Assembly (NCBI GenBank): GCA_023105745.1
Contig: JALGQZ010000017.1
Location: forward strand, 1,584,001-1,648,000
Source of the DNA: Austropuccinia psidii
Lineage: Eukaryota > Basidiomycota > Pucciniomycetes > Pucciniales > Sphaerophragmiaceae
Length of the DNA stretch: 64,000 nucleotides
Reading direction: 5' to 3'
Within the stretch, counting starts at the first letter, position 1. The number at the start of each line of letters is the position of its first letter. Position numbers and translations under genes: made by a program. The notes beneath the pieces are model-generated. The model made no database searches. It saw only the letters and a program-made list of their open reading frames with translations, and was not told the origin of the DNA. Of this stretch, positions 12,079 to 21,949 are shown in pieces.

Positions 12079-12785
12079 GGTGCATTTGATATTTTTATAT
12101 CAATAGATCAATTACTGTGCAATTCAAATGTTCAGCCACTGAGCATTTCAATTATGACCCGAAAGCAAACCTGAACAACAGGTCGAGGCAAGCTCACGCT
12201 GTATTCACTTGTGTTACAGCCCCCCCTTTGTTCACATACTATTACCAGGCCATACGGCTGGTAATATTGCCGCGGTCACTTGTGACCAAATGCACCGGGT
12301 GCATTTCTGCATGGGTCACTTGTGCATTCCACCCACCATGCACATTCAACAAGGGCCTCACGACCACCCTCCCGGGTGATTGGGTGGCTCTTTAAGGAAA
12401 GAAAGGGGATTTGACTCAGCTTCACAATTTAATAAATTGCAATACTCAGCGGTGCATTTGATATTGTTATATCAATTGTTCAATTACTGTGCAATTCAAA
12501 TGCTCAGCCACTGAGCATTTCAATTATGACCCGAAAGCAAACCTGAGCAATGGGTCAAGGCAAGATCACGCTGTATTCACTTGTCTTACAGCCCCCCCCT
12601 TTGTTCAAAGACTATCACCAGGCCATAAGGCTGGTGATCTTGCCGCGGTCACTTGTGCATTGCACCCACAATGCACAATCAATAAGGGCCTCACGACCAC
12701 CCTCCTGGGTGATCGGGTGGCAATTCAAGCAAACAAAGGGGATTTGACTCAGCTTAACAATTCAATAAATTGCAATACTCAGCCA
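12079..12785 (+). repeat. Tandem duplication of a ~340-370 bp block
   Basis: Copy 1 (about 12079-12440) and copy 2 (about 12449-12785) both run from GTGCATTTGATATT through TGACCCGAAAGCAAACCTGA to TAAATTGCAATACTCAGC. Copy 1 has about 30 extra bases near 12285-12325 flanked by a repeated GTCACTTGTG. The block lies directly upstream of the TATA box of the Zn2Cys6-type gene, so it could be a duplicated upstream regulatory region; that role is inferred. Confidence 0.8.
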
Positions 12786-12933
12786 GACCCCCATTGTTCT
12801 TCTGCCTCACGCAAGCATTTCACTTCTCAGTTGCAGCATTCGCTGAGACTCAGCTTCAATTTTGCCCACACGCTTTGAAGCTGAGACTTTTGCGTGTGCT
12901 GCAACTGCTGAGATCGTCTCAGCTTCACCATGG

Positions 12934-12941
12934 TATAAAAG
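12934..12941 (+). promoter_or_regulatory. Probable TATA box of the Zn2Cys6-type gene
   Basis: TATAAAAG is followed by a long pyrimidine-rich leader (about 12960-13360, many CTTC/TTTC runs) and then the ATG at 13364. Pyrimidine-rich leaders are common in expressed fungal genes. An intron in the leader is possible but I cannot place it. Confidence 0.5.
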
Positions 12942-13363
12942 ACCATCTTCACACGACACGCACTTCACTTTCTTTCTCACCCGCTCCACTTCGTTCAACC
13001 TCACCCGCGTTTGTCCATCTTGTGCGTATTCCCCTTCGTCTTCCTGCCTTTCTATTTTTGTCTTTCGCACTCCACTAAACCCACTTCCCTTCCTTTTGCC
13101 TGTTTGTTTATTCTTCTGATCCGTTCAGAACCTCACTTCTATCCACCTCGTGCGTTACCTCTTTTTTAAACTTTTGTCGACATTACATACCAATATTAAT
13201 ACTTATTTTTCTTCACGACTCTTTTCCAGACTTTTAAAACCTTCAGACTAGAGCGTTCTTATTTTGTTTCCGATTTAAATTTATAATTCATCGTACATCT
13301 TCATTTTTTCTCTTGATTGTTTACTTTGTATGCAGTTACTAACCTCAATTGTTTTGTTTTTAG

Positions 13364-14730
13364 ATGTCGTGCACTTTATGCACCAAGCGGGGTATCCCCT
13401 GCATTCGCTCCTCGACGACGAATGACGCTTGTGATGCTTGCCGACAAGCACACAAGAAATGTTCGTTCGTTGTCCGCCCCTTCCGACCACGAGGCCAGAG
13501 GAGTTCCCGCCCAAGACGCCCTCGCGAGGACTCCTTTGTGGTCGACGATGATGAAACCATTTCCGAGCGTGAATGGACGCCGGGCCCCCAAACAGGCCAA
13601 CGGGAACGATTACGGACGATCAGCCCTGTCCCCTCCAGTATCGATTTGTCCACTCCCCCTCCTAGGCCACCATCCGATGGTCACTTCACTCCTCGACCGG
13701 AGCGAAGTGATTATCCGGCCGATGAAGGATGGCGATGGCGAGAGGACATTCGAACTTGGGCTGATCGTCACCATGTCTTGTCACCGATGGGCTTCAAACG
13801 CCAAAGTAAGTTTTCTTTCTCCTCCTTATCTCATTTCTCTTCACGCAATAATACTGACTTTTTTCCATTTCTCATAGAACAAAACCCCCCGAATCTCCCC
13901 CGACAAGAATCTCCCGTGCCTAGTTTGCCTCGCGAGCAAACCCCCCGGCAACCCACTCCAGGCCCGAGTGGCACCCGATGGTCTGAGGAATTATTCCGCG
14001 GTAAGCAGCCAAAGTTTCATTTCATTTTCACTTTCACTTTCGAGTCGAGTGAACTGACTCTTACTCCTTTTCTAGAACCCTCCCGAACGGAAGAGCCACC
14101 TATTACTGGCCCGAGTCCAACGTCCCAACAACCTGAGGACGATACGACTCGTGAGCCAGAACCCGAGGTGGCTCCTACGCAATCCACGGAGGAAGCTTAT
14201 GGTAAGTCACCCCTTCTTTCTCTCTTCAATCCATATACCCTTTTCCTCATTTTTTCTTTGACCGTCTCCAGATCGTCCCGCCACTCCTCGCTCGATCATC
14301 ATCATCAATGATACGCCCGTCGGATCCCCCCTTCTTGTTACACGACTCGCCCACCTTCCCCTTCCATTCCCCCCCCTCCACTCCAACCCCGGTTCCCTCC
14401 CCAGAGATCCCTTCCAGTGCCCCTGAGAACCCCAACGCCTCCTCCCCCCCGGTGCCAAGCTCCTCTCATTCCCACGATGAAGCTCGCCAGGAATTCACCG
14501 ACCTGCGACCGACCCTAATTATTCCTCGAGCCATCGTCCACGATTCGATCAACCAAATCTTGTTGGAGCATCGTCGCTTGCTCCACATGATTCCTTTTGT
14601 GGATGCAACTCATCGAAACAAGATGCACCGGGAATTCCGGGACGAACTAAACTGCCTCCTTGCCCAGGCACTGGAGGATTATCCAAAGGAGGACATAACC
14701 GGGATAGTCTCCAAATTCCTCGAAAAATAA
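13364..14730 (+). pseudogene. Zn2Cys6-type zinc cluster protein, probable frame break in last exon
   Basis: The first 31 codons show the spacing C-X2-C-X6-C-X9-C-X2-C-X6-C, the exact pattern of the fungal binuclear zinc cluster DNA-binding domain. A basic Arg-rich stretch follows (RPFRPRGQRSSRPRRPRE), then long Pro/Ser-rich segments. Exons: 13364-13805, 13878-14000, 14076-14201, 14272 onward, with consistent phases (GTAAGT/GTAAGC donors). The last exon entered in phase stops near 14427, while the +1 frame stays open to 14730 and encodes a conserved-looking helical end (VHDSINQILLEHRRLLHMIP). A one-base indel in the C run at about 14326-14331 would explain this. I recall near-identical multi-copy proteins in A. 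psidii. Likely a DNA-binding protein; target unknown. Confidence 0.65.
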
Positions 14731-14789
14731 AAATTTAAAAAAAAAATCCCATTATTTCCCCTTTTTATCATTTGTAATACTTTCTTTTA

Positions 14790-14795
14790 AATAAA
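14790..14795 (+). terminator. Possible polyadenylation signal AATAAA
   Basis: AATAAA sits 60 bases after the stop of the Zn2Cys6-type gene in an AT-rich stretch. It is weak evidence on its own because the region is AT-rich. From here to 15159 I see no gene. Confidence 0.3.
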
Positions 14796-15159
14796 TTATC
14801 ATTTGTAATCAATTATTATTATGTTCAAATTCTATTACATTCTTTGTTCACGTAAAAATTACTTATTTCCTCCTTAGAGAAAAACCCTGATTGCATGAGA
14901 ATTATTTTTGTAAGTGCCCCACCAAGCGTTTGAGTGAGTATTTGTTTTTGTGAACCTCTTTTTCTCAAAATGCGCCAATAGTTGCCGTTATCCTCTCCTA
15001 TATTTTCTTCTTCCATGGTTTAGAGCCATATCCATTCTTAACTGTAAAAAAGCGGGAGGTTCCCGTATGTGAGCAATCCAGTCCAGATTCGTGAAACATG
15101 GCCTTTCCTATGGTCACATGCTATTAATCTTACTCATGTATTGAATTGTTTAAATTGTC

Positions 15160-15630
15160 TGGAACCTTCACAAGCGTAAGGATTGGCGTGTGACTTGTCT
15201 GGAGCCTGCACAGGCATAAGGATTGGCGTGTCAATTGTTGGGAGCCTGCACAGGCGTAAGGATTGGCGTGTGAATTCTTGGGAGCCTGCACAGGCGTAAG
15301 AATTGGCGTGTGAATTGTTGGGAGCCTGCAAAGGCGTAAGAATTCGCGTGTGAATTCTCGGGATCCTGCACAGGCCAAGAAATTTTCAGCATTGTGGGGA
15401 ACCTTCACAAGCGTAAGGATTTGCGTGTAAATTGCCGGAAGCCTGTACAGGCGTAAGGAATTTTTACCATTTTTGGGAACCTTCGCAAGCGTGAGGATTG
15501 GCGTGTAAATTTTTGGGAGCCTGCACAGGCGTAAGGATTGGCGTGTGTAGCGTCGTCACCCCGCATAGGCGTAAGGAACTTTTAGCATTGGCGGAACCTG
15601 CACAAGCATAAGGTTTTGCGTGTGAAGCAT
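15160..15630 (+). repeat. Minisatellite array 1, ~40-bp units with GCGTAAGGAT core
   Basis: About a dozen imperfect units of the form GGAGCCTGCACAGGCGTAAG followed by GATTGGCGTGTGAATTGTTG. Some units end in AATTTTTAGCATTG instead. The core (G)GCGTAAGGA recurs in array 2 at the right end of the transposon. The units contain a short inverted repeat, CCTGCACAGG. Confidence 0.9.
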
Positions 15631-15664
15631 TCGCATCCTGGACAATAGCAACAAACCAGGACAG

Positions 15665-15690
15665 ATGTACGATGGCATGCCACCGTACAT
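15665..15690. repeat. Dispersed palindrome, copy 4
   Basis: ATGTACGATGGCATGCCACCGTACAT has one mismatched pair. It lies 35 bases after minisatellite array 1. Confidence 0.85.
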
Positions 15691-15814
15691 AATCCACTTC
15701 ACCCCTTTTTCATGTGAGACACCCCATCTCCCGCACTCGAATCCATCCAATCCTGGTGTATTTTGTCCTCTGCCTTACCCCACCATTACTTACCCAACAC
15801 ACATGAAAAACTCC

Positions 15815-17143
15815 TCATTCTTTGAATTGGCATGAGATTGTATTACCATCCCTGATTTGATAGCCTGCTCTCTCGCCAATCTCATAATAGCCATGGTTTT
15901 TTTGCCGAATTGTTTTTGCTAACCTGCTTGAGCATTGTGCGGACATACCCACTAGTGTCGTGCTTTCGTTGTCCTGTGCTGGATCAGTATAATGAACAAA
16001 TGTACTACTGGCCCACACTACCTGAATGAGCCCATGACATGCGGATAGATCAATCCAAAAATGCTCATTTGGGAAAATCGATTTTCCCCCTGTACACCGC
16101 TTTGACGCATCTCTTTGAATTTGGCCGGTCCGCTTATCAGCTTGAAACCACCATCCCGAAGCATACTGCAATGCATCCTTATCAACATGAGGTGCGTTTT
16201 TGAATCCATTCATGGTGAAAGTGAGTGCGGAAGCGAACTCGAATGCACCCTGATTTGCCGGAATATTGCCTTCATAGTTGACTTGATCAAAAGACGGAAC
16301 CCCCAATGAATTGTAGGAATTTTGAATCTGCTCAAATAAATTATCCCCAACATATTGTAAGGATTGACCTAGAATGCAACCCACCGAGCTAAGATTGGCA
16401 CCTCGGTTCCGCCATTCATCTTTTGCATTTTCAATTTTGCCAGCACTTCCATACAGACCAAATTGTTCATTCTTCGTGGTGCATTTGCGCCACCCAATCG
16501 CGAACATAAATCCCTCCAGTAATGCTCCATTTGTTGCAATAGGGTCAGTGAACCTCTTTTCGCGAAATAGGAATTGTGATAATTCATCCCATTGATCGAC
16601 CTTGACTTCACTCATTGTTGTGAATGGTCGGAATTCAACAAGGGCAATGAGTAATCCGGTTGAAGAGAAAATTGCCACACGGCCAAAGTGAATGCGTTTG
16701 ATCTGATTGACATCCACAACCCTCCAAATTTCACTTGGGGTGATATTTGCTGATACTGGCATTGATATTTGTGCTGTTGGGCGAGAGGAGGAAAACAACC
16801 TATTCATTCGGGTCGTTTTGCGCTCATTTGTCTTTTGGGATCTGCTACTATTCCCGAGTGGTTGAGGGATAACTATGTGTTGAAGCACACAAGATATCAG
16901 ATACTGCCAAGGAGCTTTCTTCGGCACACATCCTTGAACTTCCCTGTTGGACCCCACATGACATTGGCACAATCTGAACCGACTAAAGCCAATGTTATTC
17001 CGTGGGGCCCAATGAGGGTGCCACATAAATGTGGAAGCATATATACACTGAGATTAAGCGAGTAACTCACACTTCCCTTCCTCAGCCCGACGCTTTCTCG
17101 CGAGTTCCCTTTTACGCTCTTTTCCTTTTTTCGTGAATGGCAT
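15815..17143 (-). CDS. TET/JBP-like 2OG-Fe(II) dioxygenase
   Basis: Predicted nuclear oxygenase that uses Fe(II) and 2-oxoglutarate; the TET/JBP family oxidises 5-methylcytosine or thymine in DNA. Preferred model: exon 1 17143-17073 (a very basic start, MPFTKKGKERKRELARKRR) and exon 2 16841-15815, giving 365 residues in a continuous frame. The family signature is clear: NAPHVDKDA supplies the HxD iron ligands (about H242, D244), GWWFQADKRTGQI and HFWIDLSACHGLIQVVWASS follow, the distal His is in FVHYTD (about H307), and SSRLAKTIRQ supplies an Arg for 2OG. No premature stop is seen, unlike neighbouring genes. The first exon is uncertain: exon 2 stays open upstream to 17026. In basidiomycetes such genes are known to travel with DNA transposons, mostly of the KDZ class. 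Confidence 0.85.
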
Positions 17144-17720
17144 GCTTTCAGCAGAAAATGAAATGAAACCAAATGATTACTGATTTACTAATATCAGCTA
17201 CATTGAATTGCGGTTGATGAATCTTTTTTGATTGCGGCTAAAGAGAAAGATCACACCTGACCTTCGCGAATTCGCGATCTCAAATACCTGAACCTGAAAA
17301 TTGCAGTGGATAGTGCATTATTCAATTTGACATATTGATGTTCCCATGCAATCACTTTCCAATCCAACCATTTGGAATATTGCAAGCACATGCAAATGCA
17401 ATTTGCATCCTGCTGCGGATCCCTAGCTATCCTAGTCCTCTTGAAAGACACAGGAACATTTGGCCTATTATGGGCTGGCGGGAAGGGATAAACGCGACCT
17501 CCTGCAATGCCCCCGCGTGTGCTACTCGCGGGCACAACGCCTGACTCAGCTTGCGTCTTGTCGGAGTCTTTGCAATGATGTACGGAGGCATGCCGCCGTA
17601 CAATTACTATTGGTACTCAGACTGTGGCATCCGGGCAGTAGTAGGATAGGAAGTCATGATTATTAAATTCATAAATGACTTTGCAAAATTAAATTACAAT
17701 CTATCTAGTACAAAGCTAAT
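17144..17720. other. Space between oxygenase and next gene; palindrome copy 5
   Basis: Holds the 5' flank of the dioxygenase and the 3' flank of the next minus-strand gene. An open frame on the minus strand (17535-17251) ends at a good GT donor and might be an extra 5' exon, but nothing in it is recognisable. The palindrome at 17579-17602 lies within it. Confidence 0.4.
17579..17602. repeat. Dispersed palindrome, copy 5
   Basis: Arms TGTACGG and CCGTACA around the centre AGGCATGCCG; one mismatched pair. Confidence 0.85.
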
Positions 17721-19962
17721 CTAAAACGGGTCAATCCTGGTTGTGAGCTTTGCTGACCTGGGTACCGTCAAGGTGACCTCATCACTTGAACCAAGACCAC
17801 GTTTCGCCACCCAGGCATCACCAAAGTCTAATACTAAGCATTGTGCAAATTCAAATCTAAGAGGTACAGTTGGGTTGAAAGACTCTGATGAGAAGAAACT
17901 TTTATTCAGTAAATTACATATATACTTATTAGTACGTAGCCACACTGGCTCCACTAGATTTTTACCCTCTGAAAGTTTTGCGGAAATGTCAATTAGTGAT
18001 AAAGCCCCTTTAACTGAGCTTGTTCTCCAGTCATCTGAGCATACCATCAAACCACGAACCCCCGCCGCACAGAATGCCGCTAATATACCATAGCAAATTC
18101 GATTTATTCCGAGATTCTTGTGACACGCCAAAAGATCTTTGATGGCCTCATTTTTTTTTGAGTTCGTGAGTTTGCCTTTGATGCCATTAACTTCGACCTT
18201 TGTATGTGCACGTACCATGTTGTACGCAATCATCAAATGGATAACTGTATCCATTAGATCCTCCAGGCTCTTGTGCGGCTTTGTGGATATCTCATTGTCA
18301 GCCCCGCCACCTTCAATGCTGAGTTGGGTTGCACGTTGCTTTGATTTAGTCAAGCAGGAGGCCAGGTATTCAACTGCTCCGCGTTCGAGTCCAAGAGGAT
18401 CGGTCGAATTTGATGTTGGTGCAACATATGGTTTGGGTGCAACCACATCGTATGAGACTAAACTAATGGATTCAAACATAACATTTGCCCAAAAATGTTT
18501 AACTGGATTCGCGGGGTAAAGAAGGCTCTGAACCATTTTGAAGAAGGAGTGTTCTGATTTTGGGAGATTATCTGGAGGTTTAGCTGATTCCTTCATCAAT
18601 TTGAGATTCCAAATGTTGTGATCAAAAAACGCTTCTGTTTCGGTTGGCTTAAAAAAATCTAACCCTGTATATTGCAATTTATATCACCAGTCAACAGCCA
18701 ATAATCAAGTATCATGCACAAAGATAAAAAAAAACTCACCTGCCATCTCAAGGTCCTCCAGCCAAGCCGACATTTTAAGCTCTCGGTTACTGATCACCTT
18801 AATACCAACGGGAAGGAATGTATGAGCATCCTTTGTTGGTAAATTGTCCCATCTATTTTTGTAAATCCTATTGATATTATCAAGCCCCCTTTTCCATGAT
18901 TGTTGAGAAATGTTGGAATGATAATTCAAAATGCCTGCAAACTCTTCGATGCGGGATAAAAATATTCCTTGAAAATTCGCAGTGGATGACACTTAGGGCT
19001 CAGCGTTGGGAATTATATCAGTCATATCTCGTCCCATTGTATCATGTTTAATTGTTTCCCTTTCTTGAAAGGCTTGAATATTCCGAGGAGAGGCGGGAGG
19101 GGTTACATCATGCATTGTTTCATTGGGTATCGGGGGGCTTTCAGTATGTGGAGCTTGATCATGGATTGTTTCATTGAGTATTGGGGGGGGTTCAGTATGC
19201 GGAGGTTGATTATCAACATGGTCCCCTTCAACATTGATAATTTCATGACCTTGATCGCGAGAATCGTTTGCGGCTTCAAAGGTACGGCGTTTTTTGTTTG
19301 TTTTTTTGGTCGCATGTATATTTGGTCTTTTTCCTAATCCTTTGCCTGGAAATCCAATTACGACTCGAGATCCTTCAGGTAGAGATTCTCCCACCTCCAC
19401 ACCTGCCCATATATTGTAAGCAGCTATTTTTATCAATTTTGATTTGAGTTATTAATGGACTTACGGTTCAAATCCATTTTGAGCAGGCTCATGGCTTCAG
19501 CAATCTTTTGACGCACATAATCAGGAATTTTACTATCATTTTGGATTTTTTCGAGCCTTGGGATTGTTTGAGCAATGTTGGAGACAAATTGTTCCTTGGA
19601 TATAATTTCCACCTCCCCACTGAAAATTACATCATCTTGCCCATCATCTTCTGTCGGTGCACAAGGTTCAACAGTCTTTTCCTTCTCATAACTTTTAAAA
19701 TTCGGTTTCTGAGAGCTTGGAGGCTGCCCTGAAATAAAGGCTATGACACAATATCAGGTTTTGAGAGATTTGAAATATTCAAGATGGATACATACTCACA
19801 TTCCGGAAGAACTGGTGGATCTTGATTATCTTCATGTGACTGGCTCTCTACTTCAATGCCTAATTCACGACTACTGGCAATATCCAAGATTTCACTTCCA
19901 CTCTCTGGGGCTGAAGTTGGTCTTTCATTGAATTCAGTTGAATTTCCCGGGGTTCGGGCCAT
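17721..19962 (-). pseudogene. Unknown four-exon transposon-borne gene, one premature stop
   Basis: Exons 19962-19800, 19728-19465, 19402-18740 and 18664-17721 join in phase (GTGAGT, GTAAGT, GTGAGT donors) to exactly 678 codons. Residues 1-270 are acidic, Pro/Glu-rich and probably disordered. A basic patch (KKTNKKRR) could be a nuclear signal. The C-terminal 310 residues look like a folded, mostly helical domain with motifs such as MIAYNMVRAHTK and FAQCLVLDFGDAWVAKRG. I do not recognise a family. A TAA at 18993-18995 (codon 279) interrupts the frame, and CAA to TAA explains it. It is in the same orientation as the dioxygenase and the helicase, so these may be co-maintained cargo. Confidence 0.7.
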
Positions 19963-20460
19963 GGCGGAGGTAATTTATTAAGCAAATAGATGGTGACGAG
20001 TGGATTGATAACTTGTTTGAAAATTTTTGAATAAAAAGATCAAAACTGAAGAAAAAAGGTGGAAGTAAAATAATCGCATTTGCAAAATGCAATTTGTCGG
20101 GAAATTGAAGGAGGCGATGTTTTGAAAATTATTTCATATCATGCAAATGAAATCACTTCCCTGTGAGACATTGAATAAAGTTGACTAGTGAGAAACCTAC
20201 TAAAGTCAACTTTTGAACTATTCAACGCTCATGAGGTAAGGACTAAGCAAAGTGTTCATTTGATTGATATGAAATAAAATGGTTTTGTCGGCAAAACAGG
20301 AGACACAATTCTTGTCTTAAATAGTCCACTTATTAGGTTTTAATTTGTGAGTCTCATGATTTAAACCCTAACCACAACATTGTGAATATACTCACCAATT
20401 TCCCCTTAGGTCCTGTTGGGAGAGAAGGCCACTCAGCATATTTCGGGGATTGCCTTCATC
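19963..20460. other. Intergenic, 5' flank of the four-exon gene
   Basis: About 500 bases, AT-richer than the genes, without recognisable coding sequence. It presumably contains the promoter of the minus-strand gene ending at 17721. I see no specific element. Confidence 0.4.
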
Positions 20461-20486
20461 GTGTACGCCAACAAGCCACCGTACAC
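20461..20486. repeat. Dispersed palindrome, copy 6 (degenerate)
   Basis: GTGTACG and CGTACAC arms flank a centre (CCAACAAGCCAC) that has lost most symmetry. It abuts minisatellite array 2. Confidence 0.65.
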
Positions 20487-21010
20487 TATGGATGTAGTAC
20501 GGAAGCGTAAGGATATGTCGTGTCAGGAGCATGTTGAGAGGCACTCCGCGAGCGTAAGGATAGGTGGTTTCGGGAGCATGTCGTGAGGGCACCACACAAG
20601 CGTAAGGATAAGTGTTGTCGGGAGGGCACTACACAAGCGTAAGGATAAGTGGTGTCGGGAGCATGTCTGCAGTGCACTCCGCGAGCGTAAGGATGGTAAG
20701 CAGTGTCGGGAGTGCACTACACAAGCGTAAGGATAAGCAGTGTTGGGAGCATGTCGGGAGGGCGCTACACAAGCGTAAGGATAAGCAGTGTCGGGAGCAT
20801 GTCGTGAGGGCACTTGAGCGAGCGTAAGGATAAGTGATGTCGGGAGCATGTCCGGAGTGCACTCCGTGAGCGTAATGATCGTAAGCAGTGTCGGGAGCAT
20901 ATCGGGAGGGTACTTGAGCGAGCGTAAGGATAAGTGATGTCGGGAGCATGTCGGGAGTGCACCACGTGAGCATAAAGATGGTATGGGCGGGGGTGTGAAA
21001 GCGTAAGGAG
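20487..21010 (+). repeat. Minisatellite array 2, ~45-50-bp units with GCGTAAGGAT core
   Basis: About twelve imperfect units such as GTGTCGGGAGCATGTCGGGA plus GTGCACTACACAAGCGTAAGG. Each contains AGCGTAAGGAT or a one-base variant. It lies 300-860 bp from the right end of the transposon, so it is in a subterminal position. From 21011 to 21304 I see no gene. Confidence 0.9.
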
Positions 21011-21304
21011 TGGTGAGGACGGAGATTGGGGGGCAGTGTCGGAGTCTCATCTGGAGGGTGGTGCGGCCTCGTAAGCATGCGAAGCATCGGGGAGGATTAG
21101 GTGGGGATGCGGAAGCCAATGAGGTGAAATTACCCAAACATTGTGAATAGTGTTGAAATGGGTTTGGGCTTTGAGTGACATTCGCATGTGACACATGTGA
21201 CAATTGACGTTGTCTTGACGCTGACGTGACGTGATCCACTAAATCCAGTGACTATAAAGTGACACCAACGCGACTGAAGCAAGATTTTATACTGACAGCG
21301 GTGC

Positions 21305-21350
21305 GACGTGAAGTCAATCGCCGACGATTGACGCAAGATTCGCCCTGGTG
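21305..21350 (-). repeat. Right terminal inverted repeat of the CACTA-like element
   Basis: Reverse complement of 476-521 with two mismatches; ends CGCCCTGGTG. The same internal palindrome is present (21313-21332). ACA (21351-21353) follows as the target duplication. Confidence 0.9.
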
Positions 21351-21404
21351 ACAGTACTCTTGATTTTGCTACTATTATCAAGAGTTTCATAGACAAACCT
21401 TACA
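21351..21404 (+). repeat. Right end of the interrupted 5' LTR of element A
   Basis: Matches the last bases of the 3' LTR (ending 30183): ACAGTACT, TGATTTTGCTACTATTATCA, AGAGTTTCATAGACAAACCT, TACA. LTRs in this window all end in TTACA or a close variant. Confidence 0.9.
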
Positions 21405-21422
21405 TTTGGTGCCCTGGCTGTG
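21405..21422 (+). other. Primer-binding region of element A
   Basis: TTTGGTGCCCTGGCTGTG directly follows the LTR end. Elements B, C, D and G have TTTGGGGGCCTGGCCGTG or a close variant here. TGG would pair with the CCA end of a tRNA. The tRNA is not identified. Confidence 0.6.
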
Positions 21423-21949
21423 ATTTTAACTAATTTTTGGGACATAAATCATATTCTAGACCTTATTTTACTATTTTTTGACGTAAAATTGCCATATTTA
21501 TTATAATATTGGCTTTTTGGGACTTATCCCTTATGAATAATATTTATAATATCAATAAAGTTATTTTTTCTTAAGAATATTGTTTGAAACAATATACTAT
21601 TGAGTGACTTGGAATAAATTTCTTTTGTCTAACAAGAGGCTTTTTCACATCACAGACATGAAATTTATTCTTTGAGTTATTCTAGCATAAAGTGAATAAT
21701 AATACAATTTTGATTAATAAACTTGTTAATTGCATAATTATTATTTCTTTAAAGAAAATAAAAAATCAAATAAAAAACCTCAAAATTAAAAATCTTTACT
21801 GAAAATAATTTTTCTTTTATCTTAGACATTTTTCTCAATTTTGACGTAATTTGCCATAAATTACATTAAAACAACTTTATTCAATAACTTGAGTTTATAA
21901 GTTATTTTTATTGTTTGACAAAATAACTTGCATTTTTATTTTTCGCTAG

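Larger units (their letters stand above)
476..21350. mobile_element. Large CACTA/EnSpm-like (CMC) DNA transposon with cargo genes
   Basis: Bounded by 46-bp inverted repeats (476-521 and 21305-21350, two mismatches) and flanked by ACA on both sides (473-475, 21351-21353). The uninterrupted LTR at 30131 onward shows the empty site, with a single ACA between the same flanks. The encoded transposase is of the Tnp2 type, which fits CACTA-class ends and a 3-bp duplication. At about 20.9 kb it is long for a plain transposon. It carries a SNF2 helicase, a TET/JBP-like dioxygenase, a Zn2Cys6-type gene and two unknown genes. It is more GC-rich than the flanking LTR DNA. Most of its genes contain premature stop codons, so this copy is probably not autonomous now. 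Confidence 0.9.

Noticed and set aside
15130..15408. Open frames and a CRISPR-like look in minisatellite array 1
   Set aside because: Units are imperfect, contiguous and without unique spacers, and the genome is eukaryotic; the frames only translate the repeat.
16897..17172. Separate minus-strand gene over the 5' part of the dioxygenase
   Set aside because: The 91-codon frame lies across the predicted intron 17072-16842 in another frame and has no recognisable motif.
20523..21239. 238-codon minus-strand frame over array 2
   Set aside because: Translation is a repeat of RHAPDTTYPYA-type units in several frames. It reflects the 48-bp repeat.
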